Shown: piece after piece, positions 17,552 to 27,231 of the stretch
How positions within the stretch are numbered: the stretch's first letter is position 1
How the letters are laid out: every line of letters starts with the position of its first letter
Notes under the pieces: generated by a model
Told to the model about the DNA's origin: nothing
Database searches by the model: none
Seen by the model: only the letters and a program-made list of their open reading frames with translations
Made by a program: the position numbers and the translations under genes
Assembly: GCF_024055725.1 (NCBI RefSeq)
Contig: NZ_JAMXMX010000012.1
Span: 62,001 to 126,000, forward strand
Direction: 5' to 3'
From: Actinoallomurus spadix
GTDB taxonomy: Bacteria; Actinomycetota; Actinomycetes; Streptosporangiales; Streptosporangiaceae
DNA length: 64,000 bases

Positions 17552-18175
17552 TCACCTTCGGTCGACGAGCGAGGCGACGCCGAAGCCGAAGGGGAACGGC
17601 TCGTCGATCTTCAGCGCCGATCCTCGATCGGCCGAGCCGGTGACGTGATACCTTCCCTCATCGCCGAGCCTGCGGATGACGATGCACGGCTCCGGTTCCA
17701 GGTCGACGAGCCAGTACTGCGGAATCCCGGCTCGGGCGTACTCGAAGACCTTGTCCACCCGGTCGTGCTGCTCACTCCCGCTCCGTGGGGAGACGATCTC
17801 CACGACCAGCAGCACGTCCGCGGCGTCGTAGGCCCGAGCCCGGCGAGCGCGCGCCGCCCGCGCAGCCTCACCCCCGACGACCACGATGTCCGGCACACGG
17901 ATCGACGGGCCGGTGTCGATGTCGAGCGGGCCTTTGATGTACACGTCGGCCGCCGCGCCGGCGGCGGCGTCCTCCAGCGCACGCTCCAGCTTCTTGGCCG
18001 CGTGATCATTAAAGGTGCTCGGCCAGGGGGCCACGATGATCCATCCGTTCACGAGCTCTCGACGTACGCCCTCGTCGGGCAGCGCGTCCAGGTCATCGAT
18101 GGTGTACGGGCCGTACGGCCAGTCCGGAACGGCGATCATCTGAGTCCTCGGTAGAGACGTCGTGGCCATGGGCAT
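17552..18175 (-). CDS. Uma2-family (DUF820) putative nuclease
   Basis: A 207-residue PD-(D/E)XK-fold protein. The core is visible: RVPDIVVVG (Asp), then LLVVEIVSPRSGSEQHDRVDKVFEYARAGIPQYWLVDLE with the E-x-V and K. The family is abundant in cyanobacteria and actinomycetes; activity and target are unproven. The start has GAGGGG seven bases upstream. It follows ctaA divergently from nothing obvious and is not in an operon. Confidence 0.87.
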   Translation of the reverse strand: MPMATTSLPRTQMIAVPDWPYGPYTIDDLDALPDEGVRRELVNGWIIVAPWPSTFNDHAAKKLERALEDAAAGAAADVYIKGPLDIDTGPSIRVPDIVVVGGEAARAARARRARAYDAADVLLVVEIVSPRSGSEQHDRVDKVFEYARAGIPQYWLVDLEPEPCIVIRRLGDEGRYHVTGSADRGSALKIDEPFPFGFGVASLVDRR

Positions 18176-18292
18176 GGCATGACCCCTCTTCAGGAGGTCA
18201 GGTCACCGGCCGAACGCCAGAGGACCACCGCAGGCACCGATAGTACACGAGTGATAGCGCTTCGTGATGATGGCAAGTGGTGGCCGAGGTGG

Positions 18293-19234
18293 TCAGGCTT
18301 CGGGGGCTTCGGGTGGGGTGTCCTGGAAGCGGGTGGCGCCGACGCAGGCGGCGATGACGCAGCCGATCGCCAGCCACTCCCGCCACACCAGCACCTCGCC
18401 GAGGAAGACGAGACCGGCCAGGGCGGCCACCGCGGGCTCGACGCTCATGAGGATGCCGAACACCCGGGCGGGCACGCGCCGCAGCGCCTCGAGCTCCAGG
18501 CTGTAGGGAATGACCGACGACAGCAGCCCGACGCCGAGCCCGATCAGCAGGATCTCCGGGTCGAGCAGCCGCGGACCGCCGGTGGCGATCCCGATGGGCA
18601 TGACGGCGAGGGTGCCGACGACGCTCGCGATGGCCAGGCCGGTCGATCCGGAGAACCGCTTGCCCGTCGCGCCGCTCAGCAGGATGTACGCGGCCCACCC
18701 GACGGCCGCGAGCAGCCCGAACACCACGCCGGTCAGGGAGACGTCGCCGCCGCCGCGGGCGAGCATCGCCACCCCGCCCAGCGCCAGGACCGCCCACAGC
18801 AGGTCCAGCCGGCGCCGTGACGCGACGATCGAGACGGTGAGCGGCCCGAGGAACTCGATCGTCACCGCGACGCCGAGCGGGATCCGCGCCATCGCCTGGT
18901 AGAAGCTGAAGTTCATCCCGGCGAGGGTGAGGCCGAACAGCACGGCGACCGCGAGGTCGCGCCGGGAGTGCGAACGCCGGAGGTCGCGCAGCGCGGAGCG
19001 GGCCATCACCGAGAGCACGATGGCCGAGGTGGCCAGGCGCAGCATCACGATGGCGTCCGGTGAGATGCGGTCGAAGAGGTTCTTGGCGAGACCGGCGCCG
19101 ACCTGCACCGAGACGATACCGAGCAGGATCAGGGCGGGCGGCGGGATCGAGCCGAAGGACAGCCGGAGACCCGTGGATCGGGGCGGGAGCGACCCGGCCC
19201 CCTCATATGAGCCGGGGGCGTCGGCGAGCGCCAT
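18293..19234 (-). CDS. EamA-family (DMT superfamily) transporter
   Basis: A 313-residue protein with ten predicted membrane helices in two EamA halves. The second half has the YILLSG and PYSLELEALRRVPARVFGILMSVEPAVAALAG motif typical of RhtA-like amino-acid/threonine exporters. It begins three bases after the ABC permease stop, so it is probably the third gene of that operon. The substrate is unknown. Confidence 0.9.
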   Translation of the reverse strand: MALADAPGSYEGAGSLPPRSTGLRLSFGSIPPPALILLGIVSVQVGAGLAKNLFDRISPDAIVMLRLATSAIVLSVMARSALRDLRRSHSRRDLAVAVLFGLTLAGMNFSFYQAMARIPLGVAVTIEFLGPLTVSIVASRRRLDLLWAVLALGGVAMLARGGGDVSLTGVVFGLLAAVGWAAYILLSGATGKRFSGSTGLAIASVVGTLAVMPIGIATGGPRLLDPEILLIGLGVGLLSSVIPYSLELEALRRVPARVFGILMSVEPAVAALAGLVFLGEVLVWREWLAIGCVIAACVGATRFQDTPPEAPEA

Positions 19235-19237
19235 GCG

Positions 19238-20005
19238 TCACTCCCAGGAGAAGAATCGCGCGGCGAGAGCGAGGCCGAGGACCGCCCACACGGCGAGGAT
19301 CACCAGGTCGCGAGCGGGGAACCCGGCACCGTGCTGCAGTACCTGGCGCAGCCCGTCGGCGAGCGCGGAGATCGGTAGCAGTTCGAGCACCGACCGTACG
19401 CCCCCGGAGAACTTTGTCAACGGGAATATGACGCCGCCGAGGGCCAGCAGGAGGATGTAGACGAGGTTCGCGGCCGCCAGGGTCGCCTCGGCGCGGAGGG
19501 TGCCCGCCATCAGCAGGCCGAACCCGCTGAACGCCGCGGTGCCCAGGAGCAGCAGCAGGATCACGGTGCCCGGGTTCCCGTGCGGGCTCCAGCCGAGCGC
19601 GGCGGCCACCACGCAGATGACCAGCGCCTGCAGGACCTCGACGGCCAGCACGGTCAGCGTCTTGGCGATGATCAGCCCGGATCGGGGGAGCGGCGTGGCG
19701 CCGAGCCGCTTGAGCACGCCGTACCGTCGTTCGAAGCCGGTGCCGATCGCCTGGCCGGTGAACGCGGTGGACATCACCGCCAGGGCCAGCACGCCCGGCG
19801 TCAGGAAGTCGACGCGCCGGCCCGCGCCCAGGTCGAGCAGCGGCGCGCTGCTGAACAACAGCAGCAGGGCGACGGGGATGATCAGGATCAGGAGCAGTTG
19901 CTCGCCGTTGCGCAGCAGCGTGCGCAGTTCGTACGCCGTCTGCGCCCGGATCATGCGGGACCGCGGCGCCGCACCGGGGGAGGGGCTGAACGTCAGGTCC
20001 GTCAC
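19238..20005 (-). CDS. ABC-2 transporter permease
   Basis: A 255-residue membrane protein with about six helices and the ABC-2 pattern RNGEQLLLILIIPVALLL early and GVIFPLTKF late. The GTG start overlaps the ATPase stop (GTGA). With its ATPase it forms an exporter of the DrrAB/Nod type; the substrate is unknown. Confidence 0.92.
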   Translation of the reverse strand: MTDLTFSPSPGAAPRSRMIRAQTAYELRTLLRNGEQLLLILIIPVALLLLFSSAPLLDLGAGRRVDFLTPGVLALAVMSTAFTGQAIGTGFERRYGVLKRLGATPLPRSGLIIAKTLTVLAVEVLQALVICVVAAALGWSPHGNPGTVILLLLLGTAAFSGFGLLMAGTLRAEATLAAANLVYILLLALGGVIFPLTKFSGGVRSVLELLPISALADGLRQVLQHGAGFPARDLVILAVWAVLGLALAARFFSWE

Positions 20006-20913
20006 GAGCGGAGCTCCCGTCCGGTCAGTTCGAGGAACACGTCTTCGAGGGTCCGGCGCTCGATCCGCAGGTCCTCGGTCATGACGCCGTTGGAGGCGCA
20101 CCAGGCGGTCACGGTGGCGAGCAGCTCGGGGACGAGGTCGCCCTCGATGACGTAGTGGCCGGCGGGGGACTCCTTGGCGATCGTCGCGGGCGGCAGCGCG
20201 GACAGCAGTTCGTCCAGGCCGAGCCCGGGACGGGCACGGAAGCGCAGCTGCCGCTCGGCGCCGGTCAGCGAGGACGGCGGGCCCGAGGCGATGACGCTGC
20301 CGTGGTCGACGATGACGACCTCGTCGGCGAGCCGTTCCGCCTCGTCCATGTGGTGCGTGGTCAGGATGACGGCGACGCCTGCGGCCTTCAGGTCCTCGAC
20401 GAGCTCCCAGGTGGCGTGGCGGGCCTGCGGATCGAGGCCCGCGGTGGGCTCGTCGAGGAACACGAGCTCGGGGCGGCCGACGACCGCGGCGGCGAGCGCC
20501 AGCCGCTGCTGCTGACCGCCGGACAGGCGGCGGTAGGAGGTCCGGGCCGAGGCGGTCAGCCCGAGACGCTCGAGCAGCGCGGCGGGGTCGAGGGGGGTGG
20601 CGTAGAAGCTCGCGATGAGGCGCAGGAACTCTCCGGCGCGGGCGTGGGTCGGCACGCCCCCGGACTGCAGCATGACGCCGATGCGCGTCCTGAGCTCCGG
20701 ATCATGGGGGTCACGGCCGAGGACGCGCACGCTGCCGGCGTCGGCGCGGCGGTAGCCCTCGCAGATCTCGACGGTGGTCGTCTTGCCCGCTCCGTTGGGG
20801 CCGAGCAGGGCCGTCACCTCGCCGGATCGGGCCTCGAAGGACAGGCCGTCGGCCGCAGCGGTCATGCCATAGCGTTTGACCAGGCCATTGACTGCGACCG
20901 CGAGGGGCTCCAT
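20002..20913 (-). CDS. ABC transporter ATP-binding protein (DrrA-like)
   Basis: A 303-residue ATPase with Walker A GPNGAGKTTT, signature RLSGGQQQRL, Walker B LVFLDEP and switch His in TTHHMDEAE. The C-terminal ~90 residues are the DrrA-type extension (ending LEDVFLELTGRELRS). It is first in the ATPase-permease-EamA operon, and its start lies divergent from the ornithine carbamoyltransferase promoter. Confidence 0.95.
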   Translation of the reverse strand: MEPLAVAVNGLVKRYGMTAAADGLSFEARSGEVTALLGPNGAGKTTTVEICEGYRRADAGSVRVLGRDPHDPELRTRIGVMLQSGGVPTHARAGEFLRLIASFYATPLDPAALLERLGLTASARTSYRRLSGGQQQRLALAAAVVGRPELVFLDEPTAGLDPQARHATWELVEDLKAAGVAVILTTHHMDEAERLADEVVIVDHGSVIASGPPSSLTGAERQLRFRARPGLGLDELLSALPPATIAKESPAGHYVIEGDLVPELLATVTAWCASNGVMTEDLRIERRTLEDVFLELTGRELRS

Positions 20914-20968
20914 GGACCTGAGTCTAGGAGGGCGTGCTCGGAGGCGAGGTGGCCACCCCTGACATTGA

Positions 20969-20986
20969 TCTGAATATTGATTCATT
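20969..20986. promoter_or_regulatory. ARG-box-like ArgR operator
   Basis: Core TGAATATTGATTCA fits the 18-bp consensus WNTGAATWWWWATTCANW at all but one position. It overlaps the likely -35 of the carbamoyltransferase promoter. Confidence 0.7.
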
Positions 20987-21006
20987 CAAGCGCATGGCGA
21001 TACAGT
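20977..21006 (+). promoter_or_regulatory. promoter of the ornithine carbamoyltransferase gene
   Basis: TTGATT, 18 bp, then TACAGT. A start point about seven bases later would lie at or just before an upstream ATG. Confidence 0.5.
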
Positions 21007-21030
21007 CCTGTCATGTCTCTTGGAGGTCAC

Positions 21031-22029
21031 ATGCTGCGCGGCCGTAGCTTCCTGAAGGAGCTCGACTTCACCGCCGAGGAGTTCCGTTCGCTCATCGACC
21101 TGGCGGGCGAGCTGAAGACGGCACGCCGGGCGGGCGCCGAGCGCCCCCGCCTGACCGGCCGCGCCATCGCGCTGATCTTCGAGAAGACGTCCACGCGCAC
21201 GCGGAGCGCGTTCGAGGTGGCGGCGTACGACCAGGGCGCGCACGTCACCTACCTCGACCCGGCGGGCTCGCAGATCGGGCACAAGGAGTCGGTGAAGGAC
21301 ACCGCGCGGGTGCTGGGCCGGATGTTCCACGGCATCCAGTACCGCGGCCGGCGCCAGGACGACGTCGAGACCCTCGCCGCGTACGCCGGAGTCCCGGTGT
21401 GGAACGGCCTCACCGACGAGTGGCACCCCACGCAGAGCCTCTGCGACGCGTTCACCATGGCCGAGCACGCGGCCCGGCCGCTCGAGGAGATCGCGTTCGC
21501 CTACCTCGGCGACGCGCGCAACAACATGGGCAACTCCCTCCTCGTCATGGGCGCGCTGCTGGGCATGGACGTCCGCCTCGTCGCCCCTGAGGGCCTGCTG
21601 CCGTCCGCGGAGGTCCAGGCCGCCGCCCGCGACCTGGCCGAGCGCAGCGGGGCGCGGATCACGCTGACGGACGACGTCGCGGCGGGCGTGCGCGGCGCCG
21701 ACTTCGTCCACACGGACGTGTGGGTGTCGATGGGCGAGCCCAAGGAGGTCTGGGCCGAGCGGATCGAGCTCCTCGCGCCGTACCAGGTCAACGCCAAGGT
21801 CCTCGAGGCGACGGGGAACCCGTCGGTGCGGTTCATGCACTGCCTGCCGGCCTTCCACGACCGGGCGACGACGGTCGGTGAGGAGATCCACGCGCAGTTC
21901 GGCCTGGACGGGCTGGAGGTCACCGACGAGGTCTTCGAGTCGGAGGCCTCGATCGTCTTCGACCAGGCCGAGAACCGCCTGCACACCATCAAGGCCGTCC
22001 TCGTGGCCACCCTCGCCGGCGAGGACTGA
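21031..22029 (+). CDS. argF: ornithine carbamoyltransferase
   Basis: A 332-residue OTCase. It has the carbamoyl-phosphate motif STRTR at residues 54-58, the HPTQ motif, the ornithine-binding SMG loop (DVWVSMGEP) and HCLP at 270-273. It makes citrulline from ornithine and carbamoyl phosphate. The long form with [13 protein letters not shown] resembles the E. coli ArgF/catabolic ArcB type more than the usual ~307-residue actinobacterial ArgF, so an arginine-deiminase role is possible. The start has GGAGG eight bases upstream; an in-frame ATG 18 bases earlier could be used by a leaderless transcript. No other arg gene is nearby, but an ARG-box-like site precedes it. Confidence 0.93.
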   Translation: MLRGRSFLKELDFTAEEFRSLIDLAGELKTARRAGAERPRLTGRAIALIFEKTSTRTRSAFEVAAYDQGAHVTYLDPAGSQIGHKESVKDTARVLGRMFHGIQYRGRRQDDVETLAAYAGVPVWNGLTDEWHPTQSLCDAFTMAEHAARPLEEIAFAYLGDARNNMGNSLLVMGALLGMDVRLVAPEGLLPSAEVQAAARDLAERSGARITLTDDVAAGVRGADFVHTDVWVSMGEPKEVWAERIELLAPYQVNAKVLEATGNPSVRFMHCLPAFHDRATTVGEEIHAQFGLDGLEVTDEVFESEASIVFDQAENRLHTIKAVLVATLAGED

Positions 22030-22044
22030 CCGGGGGGACGCTTT

Positions 22045-22066
22045 CCGGACCTCCGTGACGGTCCGG
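22045..22066. terminator. hairpin after the carbamoyltransferase gene
   Basis: Seven-bp stem CCGGACC/GGTCCGG, eight-base loop, 16 bases after the stop. Confidence 0.45.
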
Positions 22067-22112
22067 GGACGCTTTGGCGCTCGTCGAAACGATCGCGGGC
22101 GAGCATCGGGGC

Positions 22113-23486
22113 ATGGTCACGCTGAGATCCGACTCCGACATCCGGCCGCGTACCGGAGCGCTGCCGCTGGTCGCCATCTGCCTCGGCTACTTCCTGGTGA
22201 TCATCGACGCCACCGCCGTGAACCTGTCGCTGCCCGCGCTGGGCCGTGACCTCGGTGGCGGGATGGGCGTCCTCCAGTGGGTGGTCGACGGCTACACGCT
22301 CACGTTCGCGACCCTGCTGCTGTCCGCCGGCGCGCTCGGCGACCGGGTGGGGCCGCACCGGGTGTTCTGCGCCGGCCTGTCGCTCTTCACCGTCGCCTCG
22401 GCGGCGTGCGGGCTGGCACCGGACGCGGGCGCGCTGGTCGCGGCCCGGCTGGTCCAGGGCGCCGCGGCCGCCGTGCTTGTCCCGTCCTCGCTGGCGCTGC
22501 TGCAGGCGGCGCACCCCGATGCCCGCGCGCGGGCCCGCGCCGTCGGGGTGTGGGGCGGGGTGGCCGGAGTCGCGGCCGCCTCGGGCCCGGTGCTCGGCGG
22601 GGTGCTGACCGACGCGGCGAGCTGGCGCCTGGTCTTCTTCATCAACGTGCCGATCGGCCTGGCCGGTCTGCTGTTCACCGTCCGGCACGTCGTACGGCCC
22701 GAGGGGCACGGGCGGCGCGGGCTCGACCTCGGGGCGCAGCTCGCGGTGGTCGGCGCGCTCGGCCTGCTGACGTTCGCGCTGATCGAGGCGCGGACCCGCG
22801 GCTGGGTCTCGCCCGTCGTGCTCGGCGGCCTCGCGGTCGCGGCCCTGTCCGCCGCCGCGTTCGTGGCGGCGGAGCGGCGGGCGGCGAACCCGATGCTGCC
22901 CCTCGGTCTCTTCCGCGGCGCGGCGTTCTCCGGCGGTAACGCGGTCGGGTTGCTGATCAACCTCGGCTTCTACGGGCAGTTGTTCGTGCTCAGCCTGTTC
23001 TTCCAGGACGTACGCCGGATGAGCCCCACCCTCGCCGGGCTGGCGCTGGTGCCCGAGGGGATCCTGGTCTCGCTGGCGTCGTACCTGTCCGGGCGGATGA
23101 CGGGCCGGTCCGGCACCCGGACGACCATGCTGATCGGCCTGGTCACGGGGGCGGCCGGGCTCTTCGCGCTGACGGCCGTCGGCCCGGGTACCCCGTATCC
23201 GCTGCTCATGGTCCCGCTGATGGCGGCGGGCTTCGGGATGGCCTTCACGATGCCCGCCGCGACGACCACCGTCATCGAGGCCGCCCCGCCGGAACGGGCG
23301 GGCGTGGCCTCCGGCGCGGTCAACACGGCCCGGCAGATGGGGAGCACGATCGGCGTGGCGCTGCTCGGCACGCTGGGGGCCGGCGGTCACCTGGCCGCGC
23401 CGATGGCGGGCGCGGGCGCGGCGTTCCTGACCGGCGCCCTCGTGGTGGCGGCCATGGTGCGAGGCGGGGGTGCGGGGCCGGCGTAG
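22113..23486 (+). CDS. MFS efflux transporter (DHA2 family)
   Basis: A 457-residue protein with about 14 hydrophobic segments. The first helix has LVIIDATAVNLSLPALGRDL, followed by WVVDGYTL and a motif A-like GALGDRVGPHRV, all typical of DHA2 (QacA/EmrB-type) drug-proton antiporters. The start is the ATG of MVTLRSD; an in-frame TTG lies 39 bases upstream. No dedicated regulator adjoins it, as the next gene belongs to the suf operon. Confidence 0.9.
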   Translation: MVTLRSDSDIRPRTGALPLVAICLGYFLVIIDATAVNLSLPALGRDLGGGMGVLQWVVDGYTLTFATLLLSAGALGDRVGPHRVFCAGLSLFTVASAACGLAPDAGALVAARLVQGAAAAVLVPSSLALLQAAHPDARARARAVGVWGGVAGVAAASGPVLGGVLTDAASWRLVFFINVPIGLAGLLFTVRHVVRPEGHGRRGLDLGAQLAVVGALGLLTFALIEARTRGWVSPVVLGGLAVAALSAAAFVAAERRAANPMLPLGLFRGAAFSGGNAVGLLINLGFYGQLFVLSLFFQDVRRMSPTLAGLALVPEGILVSLASYLSGRMTGRSGTRTTMLIGLVTGAAGLFALTAVGPGTPYPLLMVPLMAAGFGMAFTMPAATTTVIEAAPPERAGVASGAVNTARQMGSTIGVALLGTLGAGGHLAAPMAGAGAAFLTGALVVAAMVRGGGAGPA

Positions 23487-23491
23487 GGCGC

Positions 23492-23538
23492 CGTCCACGG
23501 GCATCGTCCACGGGCGTCGTCCACGGGCGTCGTCCACG
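23492..23538. repeat. 13-nt tandem repeat, about 3.6 copies
   Basis: CGTCCACGGGCGT repeated with one base change in the first copy, directly after the MFS stop and before the iron-box-like site. Confidence 0.85.
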
Positions 23539-23542
23539 CAGG

Positions 23543-23561
23543 TGAGGCAAGGCTCACCTAA
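23543..23561. promoter_or_regulatory. iron-box-like site (DmdR/IdeR) upstream of the suf operon
   Basis: TGAGGCAAGGCTCACCTAA matches the Streptomyces iron-box form TTAGGTTAGGCTCACCTAA at 16 of 19 positions, including the whole right half. Iron-dependent control of the suf operon is the inference. Confidence 0.6.
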
Positions 23562-23609
23562 GTGAGCCAGATTACCGAGGACGGTTTGTGTCGGGGGAAG
23601 GAATTAGGC

Positions 23610-23624
23610 CACACTGATGTTGTG
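23610..23624. promoter_or_regulatory. candidate SufR operator
   Basis: Imperfect dyad CACAC-TGATG-TTGTG overlapping the likely sufR start codon. It resembles CAAC-N6-GTTG and ACACT-type sites reported for actinobacterial SufR; autoregulation is inferred. Confidence 0.45.
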
Positions 23625-24389
23625 AAAAACGTGACCGAGACGACGAGCGACGACCTGGCGGCCGCCGGCGTGCCCGCGCTCGGTCCAAATCACGCCGAGC
23701 GCACGACCCGCGCTCGAGTGGCACGGCTGATTCTTGAACATGGTCCCATCAGCGCCTCGGCGCTCGGACAGCGGCTCGGGCTCACGCCCGCGGCCGTGCG
23801 CCGCCACCTCGAGACCCTCCTCGCCGAGGAGATGATCGAGGAGCGGCGGAGCCGTCCGCAGTCGAGGCGCGGGCGCGGCCGCCCGGCGAAGCTGTTCGCC
23901 ATCACCGACGCCGGGCGCAGCGCCTTCGTGCACGCCTACGACGATCTGGCGGCCAACGCCCTGCGGTTCCTGGCCGACAAGCTCGGCGAGGAGGCCGTCG
24001 TGGAGTTCGCCCTGCGGCAGGTGGGCGACCTGGAGGCGCGCTACGGCGCGTCCATCCGGGTCGTGCCGCCGCAGCAGCGGGTCCGCGCCCTGGCGGAGGC
24101 GCTGTCCGCGGACGGCTACGCCGCCTCGGCCAGCACGGCGCCGGCGGGCGGGCAGCAGCTCTGCCAGCACCACTGCCCGGTCGCGCACGTCGCGGCACGG
24201 TTCCCGCAGTTGTGCGAGGCGGAGACGGCGGCGTTCGGGCGGCTGCTCGGCGTCCCCGTGCAACGGCTGGCCACGATCGCGCACGGCGATGGAATATGTA
24301 CGACCCACGTGACGTCACGTGAACTGACCGAAAAACCCGATAAGACCGTCAAGTTCGACAAGCAGGAGTCCGGAGGCACCTCCGTATGA
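23622..24389 (+). CDS. sufR: SufR, Fe-S cluster-sensing transcriptional regulator
   Basis: About 255 residues. An N-terminal winged helix ([30 protein letters not shown]) is followed by a dimer region and a C-terminal Cys cluster, [18 protein letters not shown], plus a later Cys, the 4Fe-4S ligands of SufR. The family represses suf when the cluster is present. Start candidates are GTG here, a GTG nine bases later, or one 60 bases upstream inside the iron box (least likely). The stop overlaps the sufB ATG by four bases, so it is the first gene of the operon. Confidence 0.92.
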   Translation: MKNVTETTSDDLAAAGVPALGPNHAERTTRARVARLILEHGPISASALGQRLGLTPAAVRRHLETLLAEEMIEERRSRPQSRRGRGRPAKLFAITDAGRSAFVHAYDDLAANALRFLADKLGEEAVVEFALRQVGDLEARYGASIRVVPPQQRVRALAEALSADGYAASASTAPAGGQQLCQHHCPVAHVAARFPQLCEAETAAFGRLLGVPVQRLATIAHGDGICTTHVTSRELTEKPDKTVKFDKQESGGTSV

Positions 24390-25798
24390 CCACGGCAGCC
24401 CACCCCGAGCTCGAGGGGCTCGGCAAGTACAAGTTCGGCTGGGCCGACCCCGACGTGGCCGGCGCCTCGGCCCGTCGCGGGCTGTCCGAAGAGGTCGTCC
24501 GCGACATCTCGGGGAAGAAGAACGAGCCCGATTGGATGCTCGACCTTCGCCTGAAGGGCCTGCGCCTGTTCGGCAAGAAGCCGATGCCGACGTGGGGCGC
24601 CGACCTCTCCGACATCGACTTCGACAACATCAAGTACTTCGTCCGGTCGACGGAGAAGCAGGCCGCGTCGTGGGACGAGCTCCCGGCCGACATCAAGAAC
24701 ACCTATGACAAGCTCGGCATCCCCGAGGCGGAGAAGCAGCGCCTCATCGCCGGCGTCGCGGCCCAGTACGAGTCCGAGGTCGTGTACCACCAGATTCGCG
24801 AGGACCTGGAGAAGCAGGGCGTCATCTTCCTCGACACCGACACCGGCCTCAAGGAGTACCCGGAGATCTTCCAGGAGTACTTCGGCTCGGTGATCCCGGT
24901 CGGCGACAACAAGTTCGCCGCGCTGAACTCCGCCGTGTGGTCGGGCGGGTCCTTCATCTACGTGCCGCCGGGCGTGCACGTCGAGATCCCGCTGCAGGCC
25001 TACTTCCGGATCAACACCGAGAACATGGGCCAGTTCGAGCGGACGCTGATCATCGTCGACGAGGGCGCGTACGTCCACTACGTCGAGGGCTGCACCGCGC
25101 CGATCTACAAGTCCGACTCGCTCCACTCCGCGGTCGTCGAGATCGTCGTGAAGAAGAACGCGCGCTGCCGCTACACGACCATCCAGAACTGGTCGAACAA
25201 CGTCTACAACCTCGTCACCAAGCGCGCCGTCTGCTATGAGGGCGGCACGATGGAGTGGATCGACGGCAACATCGGCTCCAAGGTGACGATGAAGTACCCG
25301 GCGGTCTACCTCATGGGCGAGCACGCCAAGGGTGAGACGCTGTCCATCGCCTTCGCCGGTGAGGGCCAGCACCAGGACGCCGGCGCCAAGATGGTGCACG
25401 CCGCGCCGAACACCTCCTCGACCATCATCTCCAAGTCCGTGGCGCGCGGCGGCGGCCGTACGAGCTACCGCGGCCTGGTCCAGGTGCAGGAGGGCGCCGA
25501 GCACTCCAAGTCGACCGTCAAGTGCGACGCGCTGCTGGTCGACCAGATCAGCCGCTCCGACACCTACCCCTACGTCGACGTCCGCGAGGACGACGTCGAG
25601 ATGGGCCACGAGGCCACCGTCTCGAAGGTCTCGGAGAACCAGCTGTTCTACCTCATGAGCCGTGGCCTCACCGAGGACGAGGCGATGGCGATGATCGTGC
25701 GCGGGTTCGTCGAGCCGATCGCGCGCGAGCTGCCGATGGAGTACGCGCTCGAGCTCAACCGCCTGATCGAGCTGCAGATGGAAGGAGCGGTGGGCTGA
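24386..25798 (+). CDS. sufB: Fe-S cluster assembly protein SufB
   Basis: A 470-residue SufB, the usual length. Typical segments are [55 protein letters not shown] and the conserved C-terminal [18 protein letters not shown]. With SufC and SufD it forms the SufBC2D scaffold on which clusters are built. There is no intein, unlike mycobacterial SufB. It starts in overlap with sufR and shares a base with sufD. Confidence 0.98.
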   Translation: MTTAAHPELEGLGKYKFGWADPDVAGASARRGLSEEVVRDISGKKNEPDWMLDLRLKGLRLFGKKPMPTWGADLSDIDFDNIKYFVRSTEKQAASWDELPADIKNTYDKLGIPEAEKQRLIAGVAAQYESEVVYHQIREDLEKQGVIFLDTDTGLKEYPEIFQEYFGSVIPVGDNKFAALNSAVWSGGSFIYVPPGVHVEIPLQAYFRINTENMGQFERTLIIVDEGAYVHYVEGCTAPIYKSDSLHSAVVEIVVKKNARCRYTTIQNWSNNVYNLVTKRAVCYEGGTMEWIDGNIGSKVTMKYPAVYLMGEHAKGETLSIAFAGEGQHQDAGAKMVHAAPNTSSTIISKSVARGGGRTSYRGLVQVQEGAEHSKSTVKCDALLVDQISRSDTYPYVDVREDDVEMGHEATVSKVSENQLFYLMSRGLTEDEAMAMIVRGFVEPIARELPMEYALELNRLIELQMEGAVG

Positions 25799-26913
25799 TG
25801 GGCATCGAGACCAAGCAGCTGACCACGCTCCACGAGCACGCCTCGTACGACGTCGCCGACTTCCCGGTGCCGACCGGCCGCGAGGAGGAGTGGCGGTTCA
25901 CCCCGCTGCGCCGCCTGCGCGACCTGCACAAGGGCGCGGCGGCCGACGGCAAGGTGATCGTGGACGTGGCCGCGGCGCCCGAGGTCACCGTGGAGACGGT
26001 GGGCCGCGACGACGAGCGGATCGGCAAGGCGTACGTCCCCGCCGACCGCGTCAGCGCGCAGGCGTACGCCTCGTACGCCCACGCGACCGTCGTGACCGTG
26101 CGCAAGGAGGTCGTGGCCACCGAGCCGACCGTCCTCACACTGCGCGGCGAGGGTGGCGTCGCGTACGGCCACACCACCATCATCCTCGAGCCGTTCGCAC
26201 AGGCCACGGTCGTGCTGGACCACATCGGCTCGGCCGCCTACGCCGACAACGTCGAGTTCGTCGTCGGCGACGGCGCCGCGCTCACGGTGTTCAGCCTGCA
26301 GAACTGGGCCTCCGACGCCGTTCACCTGTCGCACCAGCACGCGAAGCTGGGCCGGGACGCGCGGTTCAAGAGCTTCACCGTCAGCCTGGGCGGCGACGTG
26401 GTGCGCGTCGCCCCCTCCGTCGCGTACGACGCGCCGGGCGGCGACGCGGAGCTGTACGGCGTCTACTTCGCCGACGGCGGCCAGCACCTGGAGCACCGCC
26501 TGCTCGTCGACCACACCCAGCCGAACTGCCGCAGCCGCGTCGACTACCGCGGCGCGCTGCAGGACGAGGACGCGCACGCCGTCTGGATCGGCGACGTGAT
26601 CATCCGGGCCGAGGCCGAGGGCACCGACACGTACGAGCTGAACCGCAACCTCGTGCTCACCGACGGCACGCGGGTCGACTCGGTGCCGAACCTCGAGATC
26701 CTCACCGGCGAGGTCGCCGGTGCGGGGCACGCCTCGGCGTCCGGCCGCCTCGACGACCAGCACCTGTTCTACCTCCAGGCACGGGGCATCCCGTACGACA
26801 CCGCCCGGCGGATGGTCGTGCGCGGCTTCCTGGGACAGCTCATCGACAGGATCGACCTGCCGGAGCTGAAGGAGCGGGTCATGGCCGCCATCGACGAGGA
26901 GATCGACCGATGA
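25798..26913 (+). CDS. sufD: Fe-S cluster assembly protein SufD
   Basis: A 371-residue SufB/SufD-fold protein. It has the right-handed beta-helix core with DYRGALQDEDAHAVWIGDV and NLVLTDGTRVDSVPNLEI and the C-terminal DDQHLFYLQARGIPYDTARRMVVRGF. It is the scaffold partner of SufB and binds SufC. The ATG overlaps the sufB stop by one base (TGATG), and its stop overlaps the ferredoxin start. Confidence 0.97.
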   Translation: MGIETKQLTTLHEHASYDVADFPVPTGREEEWRFTPLRRLRDLHKGAAADGKVIVDVAAAPEVTVETVGRDDERIGKAYVPADRVSAQAYASYAHATVVTVRKEVVATEPTVLTLRGEGGVAYGHTTIILEPFAQATVVLDHIGSAAYADNVEFVVGDGAALTVFSLQNWASDAVHLSHQHAKLGRDARFKSFTVSLGGDVVRVAPSVAYDAPGGDAELYGVYFADGGQHLEHRLLVDHTQPNCRSRVDYRGALQDEDAHAVWIGDVIIRAEAEGTDTYELNRNLVLTDGTRVDSVPNLEILTGEVAGAGHASASGRLDDQHLFYLQARGIPYDTARRMVVRGFLGQLIDRIDLPELKERVMAAIDEEIDR

Positions 26914-27224
26914 GCTTCACCCGCGCCTGCGGCCTGTCCGAGCTGCCCGCCGAGGGCGCCCTCGCCGTCGAGATCGACGGCACCCCGGTGGCGGTCGTCC
27001 GCGTCGACGGCGAGGTCTACGCGCTGCGCGACGTCTGCTCGCACGCCGAGGTGGCCCTCAGCGAGGGCGAGGTCTACAACAACACCATCGAGTGCTGGCT
27101 GCACGGCTCGTGCTTCGACGTGCGCACCGGTAAGCCCACCAACCCGCCGGCCACGCAGCCGGTCCCCACGTACCCAGTGAAGATCGAGGGCGACGACGTG
27201 TACGTGTCGCTCAAGGAGTCCTGA
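26910..27224 (+). CDS. Rieske-type 2Fe-2S ferredoxin of the suf operon
   Basis: A 104-residue single-domain Rieske protein. The ligand motifs are C-S-H in VCSHAE and C-x2-H in CWLHG. It is the size of the biphenyl-dioxygenase-type ferredoxins, but no oxygenase is nearby; its place between sufD and sufC is conserved in actinobacteria. A role as electron donor in cluster assembly is the likely inference. Confidence 0.95.
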   Translation: MSFTRACGLSELPAEGALAVEIDGTPVAVVRVDGEVYALRDVCSHAEVALSEGEVYNNTIECWLHGSCFDVRTGKPTNPPATQPVPTYPVKIEGDDVYVSLKES

Positions 27225-27231
27225 AACCACC

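Noticed and set aside
21501-23537. Long minus-strand frame opposite the MFS transporter
   Set aside because: No domain, composition typical of a shadow, and the plus-strand MFS gene is clear.
23492-23538. CRISPR-like repeat
   Set aside because: The 13-nt units touch each other with no spacers; the same applies to the other tandem arrays, and no cas genes are present.
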